Shown piece by piece: positions 50,745-58,861 of a DNA stretch of 62,163 nt. This stretch comes from Mycobacterium sp. GA-1841 (lineage in GTDB: Bacteria > Actinomycetota > Actinomycetes > Mycobacteriales > Mycobacteriaceae). A model generated the notes under the pieces. It was not told the DNA's origin and did no database searches. It worked only from the letters and a program-made list of their open reading frames with translations. Within the stretch, counting starts at the first letter, position 1; every line of letters begins with the position of its first letter. The stretch lies in NCBI RefSeq assembly GCF_001954135.1, contig NZ_MBEQ01000085.1, forward strand, positions 1 to 62,163. Direction: 5' to 3'. The translations under genes were made by a program, and so were the position numbers.

Positions 50745-52301
50745 GTGCAGGTCACCAGCGTCGGGCATGCCGGCTTCCTGATCGAGACCAAGGCAGGCAG
50801 CATTCTGTGCGACCCCTGGGTCAACCCCGCCTACTTCGCCTCCTGGTTCCCGTTCCCCGACAACACCCAGTTGGACTGGACGGCGCTCGGAAATGTCGAC
50901 TACCTGTACGTGTCGCACCTGCACTCCGACCACTTCGACCCGGAGAACCTGCGCCGTCACGTCAACAAGGACGCGGTGGTGCTGCTGCCCGACTTCCCGG
51001 TGCCCGACCTGCAACGCGAACTCGAGAAGCTGGGCTTTCACCGGTTCTTCGAGACCACCGACTCGGTCAAACACACCGTCAGCGGCCCCAAGGGCGACCT
51101 CGACGTGATGATCATCGCGCTGCGGGCCCCGGCCGACGGCCCGATCGGTGATTCCGGTCTCGTGGTGTCGGACGGCGTCACGACCGTTTTCAACATGAAC
51201 GACGCGCGCCCTGTCGACCTGGATGTGCTGCACGCCGACTTCGGCCAGATCGACGTGCACATGCTGCAGTACTCGGGAGCCATCTGGTACCCGATGGTCT
51301 ACGACATGCCGGCGCGGGCCAAGGAATCCTTCGGCATCCAGAAGCGCCAACGGCAGATGGACCGGTGCCGTCAGTACATCGCGCAGGTCGGCGCGACGTG
51401 GGTGGTCCCCTCGGCCGGCCCGCCGTGCTTCCTGGACGCCGAGCTGCGCGACCTCAACGACGACCACGGCGATCCGGCGAACATCTTCCCCGACCAGGTG
51501 GTGTTCCTGGACCAGATGCGCCGCCACGGCCATGACGGCGGTCTGCTGATGATCCCCGGCAGCACCGCCGGTTTCACCGGCTCGCAACTGGATTCACTGA
51601 CCCACCCGGTCGAGGATCCGGAGTCGATCTTCACCACCGGCAAGGCCGCCTACATCGAGGACTTCGCACAGCGGATGGCCCCGGTGCTGGCCGCCGAGAA
51701 GGCGTCGTGGGCACCCGCGGCCGGCGAACCGCTGCTGCCGGCCCTACGGGCGCTGTTCGAGCCGATCATGAGCCAGACCGACCAGATCTGCGACGGCATC
51801 GGATATCCGGTGGAGCTGCGGCTGAGCGGCCCCGAGCACAGCGAGACCGTGGTGCTGGATTTCCCGAAACGCCTGGTGCGCGAGCCCATCGCGGACGAGA
51901 AGTTCCGCTACGGCTTCGCGATCCCGCCCGAGTTGGTGCGCACCGTGCTGCGCGACAACGAGCCGGACTGGGTCAACACCATTTTCTTGTCCACCCGGTT
52001 CAAAGCCTGGCGTGTCGGTGGCTACAACGAGTACCTGTACACGTTCTTCAAGTGCCTGACCGATGAGCGCATCGCCTACGCCGACGGCTGGTTCGCCGAA
52101 GCGCACGACGATTCCTCGTCGATCACCCTCGACGGTTGGGAGGTGCAGCGCCGGTGCCCGCACCTGAAGGCTGATCTGTCGAAATTCGGTGTGGTGGAAG
52201 GAAAGACCCTCACCTGCAACCTGCACGGCTGGCAGTGGAACCTGGAGAACGGCAAGTGCCTGACCACCAAGGGCCACGAGCTCAGGTGCGCCAAACTGTG
52301 A
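50745..52301 (+). CDS. Metallo-beta-lactamase-fold protein fused to a Rieske domain (Rv3818 type)
   Basis: A 518-residue two-domain protein. The N-terminal metallo-beta-lactamase fold has the metal-binding SHLHSDHFD motif (H58, H60, D62, H63). The C-terminus is a Rieske [2Fe-2S] domain with C471-x-H473 (RCPHLK) and C491-x2-H494 (TCNLHGW), and a Cys-containing end. This MBL-plus-Rieske pairing resembles vertebrate CMP-N-acetylneuraminate hydroxylase, in which both domains act in one monooxygenase, but with the domain order reversed; the relation is an inference. The GTG at 50745 has GAAAGG upstream. A small gene overlaps its stop by 4 nt. The substrate is unknown. Confidence 0.8.
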   Translation: MQVTSVGHAGFLIETKAGSILCDPWVNPAYFASWFPFPDNTQLDWTALGNVDYLYVSHLHSDHFDPENLRRHVNKDAVVLLPDFPVPDLQRELEKLGFHRFFETTDSVKHTVSGPKGDLDVMIIALRAPADGPIGDSGLVVSDGVTTVFNMNDARPVDLDVLHADFGQIDVHMLQYSGAIWYPMVYDMPARAKESFGIQKRQRQMDRCRQYIAQVGATWVVPSAGPPCFLDAELRDLNDDHGDPANIFPDQVVFLDQMRRHGHDGGLLMIPGSTAGFTGSQLDSLTHPVEDPESIFTTGKAAYIEDFAQRMAPVLAAEKASWAPAAGEPLLPALRALFEPIMSQTDQICDGIGYPVELRLSGPEHSETVVLDFPKRLVREPIADEKFRYGFAIPPELVRTVLRDNEPDWVNTIFLSTRFKAWRVGGYNEYLYTFFKCLTDERIAYADGWFAEAHDDSSSITLDGWEVQRRCPHLKADLSKFGVVEGKTLTCNLHGWQWNLENGKCLTTKGHELRCAKL

Positions 52302-52633
52302 CCGCGCCGCGCCAGCACTACGACGACGGCCTGGTCCAGCTGGACCGTGAGGCAATCACGTTGCGCCGCTATCACTTTCCGTCGGGAACCTCGAAAGTGA
52401 TTCCGCTGCGGGATGTCCGGTCGTTCAAAGCCGAGCCGCTGGGGCTGTGGATGCAACGCTTCCGACTGTGGGGCAGCACCGACCTGCGCCGCTGGCTTCC
52501 GCTGGACGTGCACCGGCCGCTGCGCTCGACGCTGATCACCCTGGAGGTGCCCGGCGTCTACCCCAAACCGGCGTTCACCCCGGCCCGTCCCGACGAGTTC
52601 GTCGCCCGCCTGGACGAGCTCCTCGGCCGTTAA
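52298..52633 (+). CDS. Small conserved protein translationally coupled to the MBL-Rieske gene
   Basis: A 111-residue soluble protein without cysteines. It reads like a beta-rich, PH-like domain (LVQLDREAITLRRYHFPSG, KVIPLRDVRSFKAE), then a basic aromatic patch (GLWMQRFRLWGSTDLRRWLP), and a C-terminal helix (FVARLDELLGR). The GTG at 52298 overlaps the upstream stop in GTGA, so its synthesis is tied to that protein, and it may be a partner or membrane adaptor. No specific family name is certain. The 3' end overlaps the convergent gene by 4 nt. Confidence 0.65.
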   Translation: MTAPRQHYDDGLVQLDREAITLRRYHFPSGTSKVIPLRDVRSFKAEPLGLWMQRFRLWGSTDLRRWLPLDVHRPLRSTLITLEVPGVYPKPAFTPARPDEFVARLDELLGR

Positions 52634-53445
52634 CGCGCCGAAACCACCTGTCGCAGTTCAGAAGCGGCGCTCGAGGCCGCGTCGTACACCCGCACGATGG
52701 CCTCGTCGCCCGGCTTGAGAAATGTGGACTCACCCAGCGGGGTGTAACGGGTCGCGCCGATACCGATCAGCACATTCTCAGGATGTCCGCAGGCCACCAT
52801 CATGGCGCCGACGTCCTCCAACGGAGTATCCGCCGAACCCTTCTGGTTGGCCAGTCGTTCGACGATCCAGTCGAGCAGGACCTCGCCGTAGTACGAGTAG
52901 CCCACCAGCGGTGAATCGATGCCGTAGGCGTGCTGCTGTCCGCCGTCCTCACGCAGGTAGCAGACCAACCGCATGTTGGCCGTGGGACCGTCCGGGGTCA
53001 GGTCGCTGATCTCGAAGAATTGCGGTGCAACACCTTTCGAGGCCGGGCCCCAGTTCTTCTTGTAGCTGATCTTGGGCGCACCCGGCCTGCGGATCGAGCA
53101 GTCGTTGAAGGCGCCGAGGGCGAACGGTTCGAGCCGCGCGACGGTGTCGCCGTTCCACACCACCCGGCAGGCCACCCCGACCTCCGGCTCGATCTGGAGG
53201 TTCAACGGCCCGTCAACCTCTCCGGCGTCCGGGAGCACGATGGCATCGGTGGACAGCGGGAACTCGCCGAGAAAATCGTCCCGGCCGGGCGCATACCACG
53301 GGAAAATGCCTTTGGGGGCGTACCCTTCGGTAACAACTTTGACGAAATCACCAGCCTCGCCAGCCTGTTCGAGGTGACCGGCGAAGTTACCGGCCACACC
53401 GAAGCCGAACCAGTTGCGCACTTCGGCGAGGTCGATGTCCATCAT
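52630..53445 (-). CDS. DUF5718-family protein, fumarylacetoacetase-like in outline
   Basis: A 271-residue protein. The recognisable parts are FGFGVAGNFAGHLEQAGEAGDF, split by short variable loops, the acidic EPEVGVACRVVW segment, GAFNDCSIRRPGAPKISYKKNWG, and a C-terminal beta-rich end with FLKPGDEAIVRVYDA. The E-x-E/K pattern and the end resemble fumarylacetoacetate-hydrolase folds, but no metal triad is certain, so the function is open. The ATG at 53445 is preferred over 53442 because TAGGGT (complement of 53453-53458) ends 7 nt upstream at leaderless spacing. It overlaps the small gene's stop by 4 nt. Confidence 0.65.
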   Translation of the reverse strand: MMDIDLAEVRNWFGFGVAGNFAGHLEQAGEAGDFVKVVTEGYAPKGIFPWYAPGRDDFLGEFPLSTDAIVLPDAGEVDGPLNLQIEPEVGVACRVVWNGDTVARLEPFALGAFNDCSIRRPGAPKISYKKNWGPASKGVAPQFFEISDLTPDGPTANMRLVCYLREDGGQQHAYGIDSPLVGYSYYGEVLLDWIVERLANQKGSADTPLEDVGAMMVACGHPENVLIGIGATRYTPLGESTFLKPGDEAIVRVYDAASSAASELRQVVSAR

Positions 53446-53519
53446 GGCTGCAACCCTACTGCGGGGGCGACAAGCCGGTGACAAGTCATACTTAAGTCAC
53501 GGCCAACAGGCTGTGCTCC

Positions 53520-54215
53520 ATGACAACCACCAGCACCGTCACGCCCCGTCGCCCAGGCGATCCGGTACCCGATCTACGCGGAATCACGGTGGCGCACCGG
53601 GTGATGCTGGCCGACCTGCTGCGGCTGACGGACCTGGCCACCGCGGTTCGCGACCGGGATGTGATCTGCACGCCGGGACGGGCCCGAGCCATCTCCCGAT
53701 ATGTGGAGTTGCTGTGTGATTCGATCCACCATCACCACACCGTCGAGGACGCCGTGCTGTGGCCGGTCATCCTGGCCAGTGTCGGTGACCATGTGGATCT
53801 CAGCGAGCTGACCGACGACCACGCTGCGCTCGAGCCGCGCCTGCTGCAATTACGGGCACGCGCGGCGTCGTTCCGGTTGTCGATGGGCGACCGGCAGATC
53901 GCCGGTCTGATGGCGATCGAGCTGGCCGAACTCTCGGCGCTGCTGACCGAGCACATCAACGACGAGGAGCGGGAAGCCTTCGGGCTGATCACCGAACATG
54001 TCTCGGTCACCGACTGGACGGCCGTGGAGCACGCCGCCCGCGACGGCGGCCGGCTGTCGTTCGACGGACCGCGTGCACTGGCGGTGATGACCGCCGACGA
54101 ACGGGACGCGTTGGTGGGTGACGCCGGTATCGGGGCGCGTGTCCTGTTCGCGGTACTCGGGTTGGTGCATCGGCGGCGGGAGCGCGCGGTCTTCGGGACC
54201 GCCGTCAATCGATGA
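53520..54215 (+). CDS. Hemerythrin (HHE)-domain protein
   Basis: A 231-residue protein with a hemerythrin-like four-helix bundle. Candidate di-iron ligands are H26 (VAHRVML), H70-H73 with E76 (IHHHHTVEDAVLWP), H99-H100-type residues in LTDDHAALE, and HINDEE in the fourth helix. The C-terminal third (RALAVMTADERDALVGDAG...) is less conserved. Mycobacterial HHE proteins sense or scavenge oxygen, NO or H2O2; the ligand here is not known. Its 3' end overlaps the convergent SARP gene by 11 nt. Confidence 0.8.
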   Translation: MTTTSTVTPRRPGDPVPDLRGITVAHRVMLADLLRLTDLATAVRDRDVICTPGRARAISRYVELLCDSIHHHHTVEDAVLWPVILASVGDHVDLSELTDDHAALEPRLLQLRARAASFRLSMGDRQIAGLMAIELAELSALLTEHINDEEREAFGLITEHVSVTDWTAVEHAARDGGRLSFDGPRALAVMTADERDALVGDAGIGARVLFAVLGLVHRRRERAVFGTAVNR

Positions 54216-57200
54216 ACCGCCGGGCATCGGCCGCCAACCGGTTCCGCAGCACCGCAGCCGCTTTCCGGTACGCACGGGCCTGATCGGGCCGGCCGAGGGC
54301 CTCCGCGGCGGCGGCGAGCGCATCGTCGACCGGTCCGACCATCAGCCCGTCGACACCGAGCCCGGCGATCCGGCCGGAATACGGATCGAGGTCTGCCGCG
54401 CGGGCCCGGGCCTCCTCGAGATCGCCGAGGGCCACCGCCGCGTTGACCCGCAGCACGGTGAACGGAAGCCAGAAGTACGCCCGCTCGATCGGCCCGCGGT
54501 CCTGCCACAGTGCGCGCGCCTGCGCCTCGCGGCCCTGAGCGATCAATGCCAACACCGCGGCGTCCAACGCCGCGACCGACACCTCGCGGTAGAAGAACAG
54601 CAGTTCGTCGGCCAACAGACCGAGGTCGCCGAGACAGAACTCTCCCGTCACCCGTCCGACCATCGCCAGCTTGGCCCCGTTGGCCGCACCGTTTTCCACC
54701 ATGCGCGCGGCCAGGTCGGTGTACGCGCGCACCGCCTCGTCCAGACGACCGGCCAACAGGTACATCCGGGCCCGGAACAGGCCGAGCACCCCGAGCAGGT
54801 GAACGAGTTGACCGGTGCCGGCCCGGGCCACGGCGAGATCGACGTGCTGTTTGGCCGTGGGCAGGTCGGACCGGTGCCCGGCCGCCAGTGACAAGAGCCA
54901 GTGCGCCACCGCTTGATAATCGGCCTGCTCGGTGGCCTCGGCGGTCCGCAACAGTTCCGCGGCGACCGCGTCCCGCTCGGCGTCGAGGTCGGGTCCCAGT
55001 GAGCAGTAGGCCCGGACATTGAGCGCGGTGCACAGCAGCCGGCCCGATCCGGCCGGGTCCTCGGCGTAGACGCGGCGGGCCAGCTCGAGCAGTTCGGTGC
55101 TGACCGCGAGCGCACCGTCGGGATCGGTGCCCTCGAGTTCGACGAACAACGCCTTGAGGAGCCTGATCCGGTCGGGCGCGGTGAGGTCACCGTCGAGCAC
55201 GTGACGCAGCAGTCCGATCATCTGGGCATCGGACTCGTCGTATTCGCGGTCCCGCCACACCAACGGCGTGTCCCACGCGGTCAGCACCCGCACCGTCAGG
55301 TCGTCGCGTGACCTGCCGGACAACAACTTCAGCGCGGCCTTCATCTCGGTACGTGCCGCGACCGCGTCACCCGACTGGGCCAATGCAGAGATCAAACCGC
55401 ACCGGGCCTCGATCTCGTCGTCCAGCGCGTCGGCACCCGGGTGCAGCCGGCGACCGGCGGCCAGCTCCAGCATCTGCACCACCGCACGCCATTGCCGCGC
55501 AGCCTCGGCGTTCGCGCCGAGGCTGCTTGCCTCACGGGCCGCTTCGGTTGCGAAAGATGCTGCCGCCAACGCGGTTTCGGAGGTGGCGGCGGCGACGGCA
55601 TGGTGGGCCAGGACAGCCGGATCGACCGACCGCCCCGGCGCCTGCAACAGGGTCAGCGCGGCGGCATGCAGCCGGGATCGGCGCAGCCGCGAGGTGTCCT
55701 CGTAGAGCGTGTCGCGGACGAGCGCGTGCGCGAACCGCAGGCGACCCGGCGCCGGCTCGTCGAGCAGGCCGAGCAGCACCGCCGGTTCGAGGGCGTCCAA
55801 CAGATCGTCGGGATCGGTGTGGCCCAGTTCGGCGAGCAGGTCGAGGTCGATGTCCCGGCCGAGGACCGCGGCCTGCCGCAGGGCGGTGGCGGTGTGACCG
55901 GGCAAGCGGGCCAGCCTGCGCCGCAACACATCCCGCACCCCGACGGGCACCGATGCCCACACCGCGTCCGCTCCTTCCGCGGCCATCAGGCGGGCCAGTT
56001 CCCGGACGAACAGCGGGTTGCCGCCGGTGCGTTCACGCAACAACCGCAGCGCCTCGCCGCTGACCGAGGGCAGTCCACAGTCGGCGGCCAGTGCGGCGGT
56101 GGCCGCGGCGTCCAGCCCGGCCAGGGACAGGTGCCCGGCGGTGTGCACGGCCAGCGCCGCCCGCGCCACCTCCAGCTCGCCGCGGTCCTCCGACGGCCGA
56201 TAGGTGGCGATGACGAGGACCGGCAGATCCTTGATGCGGTCGGCCACCAGACGCAGCAGTTCCAACGTCAGGCCATCGGTGCGGTGTAGGTCGTCGAGCA
56301 CGACGGCCAGCGGCCCGCCCGCGGCGACGGTGCTCAACACGTCGGCGACCGCATGTCCCAGCCAGAACGTGCCAGGTTCCACCGCCGCCCCGTCGTGCAG
56401 GAGCGGGGCCAGCGCCTGGCGCTCGTCGGTCGGGCCGTCCGGGTCGAGAAGCTCCCGCAGCACCTCGGTCCACGCCCAGCCGGCCGGCGCGCCGTGCACC
56501 TCCGGGCACCGGCCGTGCACGGTGCGCCAGCCCGCCCTGCGTAACCGTCCCGCGGCGGCCAGCGCCAAGGTGGTCTTGCCGGACCCAGCCTCCCCGGCGA
56601 TCCACAGCACCGCACTGCGGCCCGCGGCGACAGCCTTTGCGGCAGAGTCGATTTCCGCGAGTTCCTCGGTCCGGCCGTACGCGGCGTGTCCGCCACGGCC
56701 CGGCGTCGCCACCTCCGGCGGCGCCGGCTGCGGCGCCGGCCGGGACGGCTCCAGATGGTCGGCCTGACGCAAGATGTCGCCTTCGAGGTCGCGCAGCACC
56801 CGGCCCGGCTCCAAGCCGAGCTCCTCGACCAGGTGCTGACGCGTGCGCCGCAACACCTCCAGGGCGTCGGTCTGCCGTCCGCTCTGGTACAACGCCGTGG
56901 CCAGAACGGCGGCCGCACCCTCCCGACCGGGTCGCTCGCCGACATGGCGTTCCAGCGCCGCGATGGCGGTGCCGTACCGGCCGAGCTCGACCTGCGCCGC
57001 AGCCCGGGCTTCCACCGCGGCCAGCCGGAGTTCGGTCAACCGGGCCACCTCGGGTGCGGCCCACAGGGCATCACCCGCTCCGGCGAACGGATCTCCCGAC
57101 CAACCGGCAAGCGCCTCGTCGAGCCGGCGCACCCGCTGCTGAGGATCCGGTTCCTCATATGCCACAGCGACTTTGGCCTCAAAGCGCCACGAGTCGACGG

Positions 57201-57519
57201 CCTCGACCGGCAACCGCAGACAGTATCCGGGTGCGGCGCTGACCAAGACCTGTGCGGGCGCCCGACGCTGCCGTGCGGGCTCGAGCGCACGCCGCAGATG
57301 CGAGACGTAGACCTGCAATGCCGACAGCGCCTTGGGCGGCGGTTCGCCCTCCCACAAATCCTCGATCAGCCGGTCCACCGACACCGTATGACCGTGCGCG
57401 GCCACCAATCTCGCCAGCAGCGCCCGTTGCAGCCGGGCCCCGAGGTCCACCGGCTCGTCCCCGACCCAGGCCGCGACGGGCCCCAACACCCTCACCCGCA
57501 CCGGGCTGTCCCCCGACAT
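54205..57519 (-). CDS. SARP/AfsR-like transcriptional regulator with AAA and TPR domains
   Basis: A 1104-residue regulator. An OmpR-type winged helix (about 5-100, GARLQRALLARLVAAHGHTVSVDRLIEDLW split by loops) precedes a bacterial transcriptional activator domain (about 107-252, with RRALEPARQ and ELGLEPGRVLRDLE). The STAND/AAA ATPase follows, with Walker A GEAGSGKTT at 309-317 and a DDLHRTDGLTLELL Walker B-like segment. The long C-terminus is helical and TPR-like. Such proteins activate target operons in response to ATP and an unknown signal. No biosynthetic cluster is adjacent. The ATG at 57519 is 33 nt from the serS stop, so it may be co-transcribed with serS. Confidence 0.87.
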   Translation of the reverse strand: MSGDSPVRVRVLGPVAAWVGDEPVDLGARLQRALLARLVAAHGHTVSVDRLIEDLWEGEPPPKALSALQVYVSHLRRALEPARQRRAPAQVLVSAAPGYCLRLPVEAVDSWRFEAKVAVAYEEPDPQQRVRRLDEALAGWSGDPFAGAGDALWAAPEVARLTELRLAAVEARAAAQVELGRYGTAIAALERHVGERPGREGAAAVLATALYQSGRQTDALEVLRRTRQHLVEELGLEPGRVLRDLEGDILRQADHLEPSRPAPQPAPPEVATPGRGGHAAYGRTEELAEIDSAAKAVAAGRSAVLWIAGEAGSGKTTLALAAAGRLRRAGWRTVHGRCPEVHGAPAGWAWTEVLRELLDPDGPTDERQALAPLLHDGAAVEPGTFWLGHAVADVLSTVAAGGPLAVVLDDLHRTDGLTLELLRLVADRIKDLPVLVIATYRPSEDRGELEVARAALAVHTAGHLSLAGLDAAATAALAADCGLPSVSGEALRLLRERTGGNPLFVRELARLMAAEGADAVWASVPVGVRDVLRRRLARLPGHTATALRQAAVLGRDIDLDLLAELGHTDPDDLLDALEPAVLLGLLDEPAPGRLRFAHALVRDTLYEDTSRLRRSRLHAAALTLLQAPGRSVDPAVLAHHAVAAATSETALAAASFATEAAREASSLGANAEAARQWRAVVQMLELAAGRRLHPGADALDDEIEARCGLISALAQSGDAVAARTEMKAALKLLSGRSRDDLTVRVLTAWDTPLVWRDREYDESDAQMIGLLRHVLDGDLTAPDRIRLLKALFVELEGTDPDGALAVSTELLELARRVYAEDPAGSGRLLCTALNVRAYCSLGPDLDAERDAVAAELLRTAEATEQADYQAVAHWLLSLAAGHRSDLPTAKQHVDLAVARAGTGQLVHLLGVLGLFRARMYLLAGRLDEAVRAYTDLAARMVENGAANGAKLAMVGRVTGEFCLGDLGLLADELLFFYREVSVAALDAAVLALIAQGREAQARALWQDRGPIERAYFWLPFTVLRVNAAVALGDLEEARARAADLDPYSGRIAGLGVDGLMVGPVDDALAAAAEALGRPDQARAYRKAAAVLRNRLAADARRFID

Positions 57520-57552
57520 GTCCGCAGTTCTACTGGGCCGCGGTGTGGACGG

Positions 57553-58809
57553 TTACCGGGGTTCCAGCACCGGGGTGCCGACGAACGGCACCAGTGCCTC
57601 GGGTACCCGCACGCTGCCGTCGGGTTGCTGGTGGTTCTCCAGAATCGCGACCAGCCACCGGGTGGTGGCCAATGTGCCGTTGAGGGTGGCCGCGGTCTGC
57701 GGTTTGCCGTTCTCGTCGCGGTAGCGCGTGGACAACCTCCGGGCCTGGAACGTCGTGCAGTTCGAGGTGGAGGTGAGCTCACGGTAGGTCTGCTGGGTGG
57801 GCACCCACGCCTCGCAGTCGTACTTGCGGGCCGCCGAGGAGCCCAGATCGCCTGCGGCGACGTCGATCACGCGGTAGGGCACCTCGATCGCCGCCAGCAT
57901 CTGACGCTGCCAACCGAGCAGCTTCTGGTGTTCGGCCTCGGCCTCTTCGGGCTTGCAGTAGATGAAGCCCTCGACCTTGTCGAACTGGTGCACCCGGATG
58001 ATGCCACGGGTGTCCTTGCCGTAGCTGCCGGCCTCACGACGGAAGCACGACGACCAGCCGGCGTACCGCTTCGGACCATCGGACAGGTCGAGGATCTCGC
58101 CGGAGTGATAGCCCGCCAGCGGCACCTCGGAGGTGCCGACGAGGTACATGTCGTCGGCCTCGAGCCGGTAGATCTCGTCGGCGTGCGCGCCGAGGAATCC
58201 GGTGCCGGCCATCACTTCCGGTCGCACCAGCACCGGCGGGATCATCAGCGTGAACCCGTTGGCCACCGCCATCTGGGTGGCCAGCTGCAGCAGCCCGAGT
58301 TGCAGCAGGGCGCCGGCACCGGTGAGGAAGTAGAACCGCGAGCCGGACACCTTGGCACCACGTTCCATGTCGATCAGGCCGAGCGCCTCGCCCACCTCGA
58401 GGTGATCCTTCGGGTTCTCGATCGCCCGCGGTTCACCGACGGTGTCGAGCAGGACGAAGTCGTCCTCGCCGCCGGCGGGCACCCCGTCGATGATGACGTT
58501 GCCGATCGCCATGTGGGCGGCGGTGAAGGCGGCTTCGGCCTCGTCCTGGGCCGCCTCGGCGGACTTGACCTGTTCGGCCAGCTCTTTGGCCCGCTCGAGC
58601 AGCGCCGGACGCTCCTCGGGGGTCGCCTTGCCGACGAGCTTGCTGGCGGCCTTTTGTTCGGCCCGCAGATTGTCGGCCGTCGAGATCGCGGACCGCCGTG
58701 CCGTATCGGCCTGCAGCAGGGCATCGACGCGCGCCGGATCCTCCCCGCGGGCCCGTTGTGAGGCACGGACGATGTCGGGGTGCTCGCGCAGCAACTTGAG
58801 GTCGATCAC
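57553..58809 (-). CDS. serS: Seryl-tRNA synthetase
   Basis: SerRS charges tRNA(Ser). The 418-residue product has the N-terminal coiled-coil tRNA-binding arm (about 25-100, ASKLVGKATPEERPALLERAKEL in two parts) and the class II catalytic core with TSEVPLAGYHSGE (motif with the Ser-binding loop), motif 2 FRREAGSYGKDTRGIIRVHQF, and motif 3 NGTLATTRWLVAILE. Length and motifs are normal. The GTG at 58809 has no ribosome-binding site, but TAGGGT (complement of 58816-58821) ends 6 nt upstream, so the mRNA looks leaderless. Confidence 0.97.
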   Translation of the reverse strand: MIDLKLLREHPDIVRASQRARGEDPARVDALLQADTARRSAISTADNLRAEQKAASKLVGKATPEERPALLERAKELAEQVKSAEAAQDEAEAAFTAAHMAIGNVIIDGVPAGGEDDFVLLDTVGEPRAIENPKDHLEVGEALGLIDMERGAKVSGSRFYFLTGAGALLQLGLLQLATQMAVANGFTLMIPPVLVRPEVMAGTGFLGAHADEIYRLEADDMYLVGTSEVPLAGYHSGEILDLSDGPKRYAGWSSCFRREAGSYGKDTRGIIRVHQFDKVEGFIYCKPEEAEAEHQKLLGWQRQMLAAIEVPYRVIDVAAGDLGSSAARKYDCEAWVPTQQTYRELTSTSNCTTFQARRLSTRYRDENGKPQTAATLNGTLATTRWLVAILENHQQPDGSVRVPEALVPFVGTPVLEPR

Positions 58810-58861
58810 GGCGCAACCCTACTTTTCGGAGGGCGGCGGCGTACATCTGAGGTGACCGACG

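Noticed and set aside
56686..58761. Plus-strand open frame of 691 codons antisense to the SARP and serS genes
   Set aside because: Spans two well-supported minus-strand genes and has no recognisable domain.
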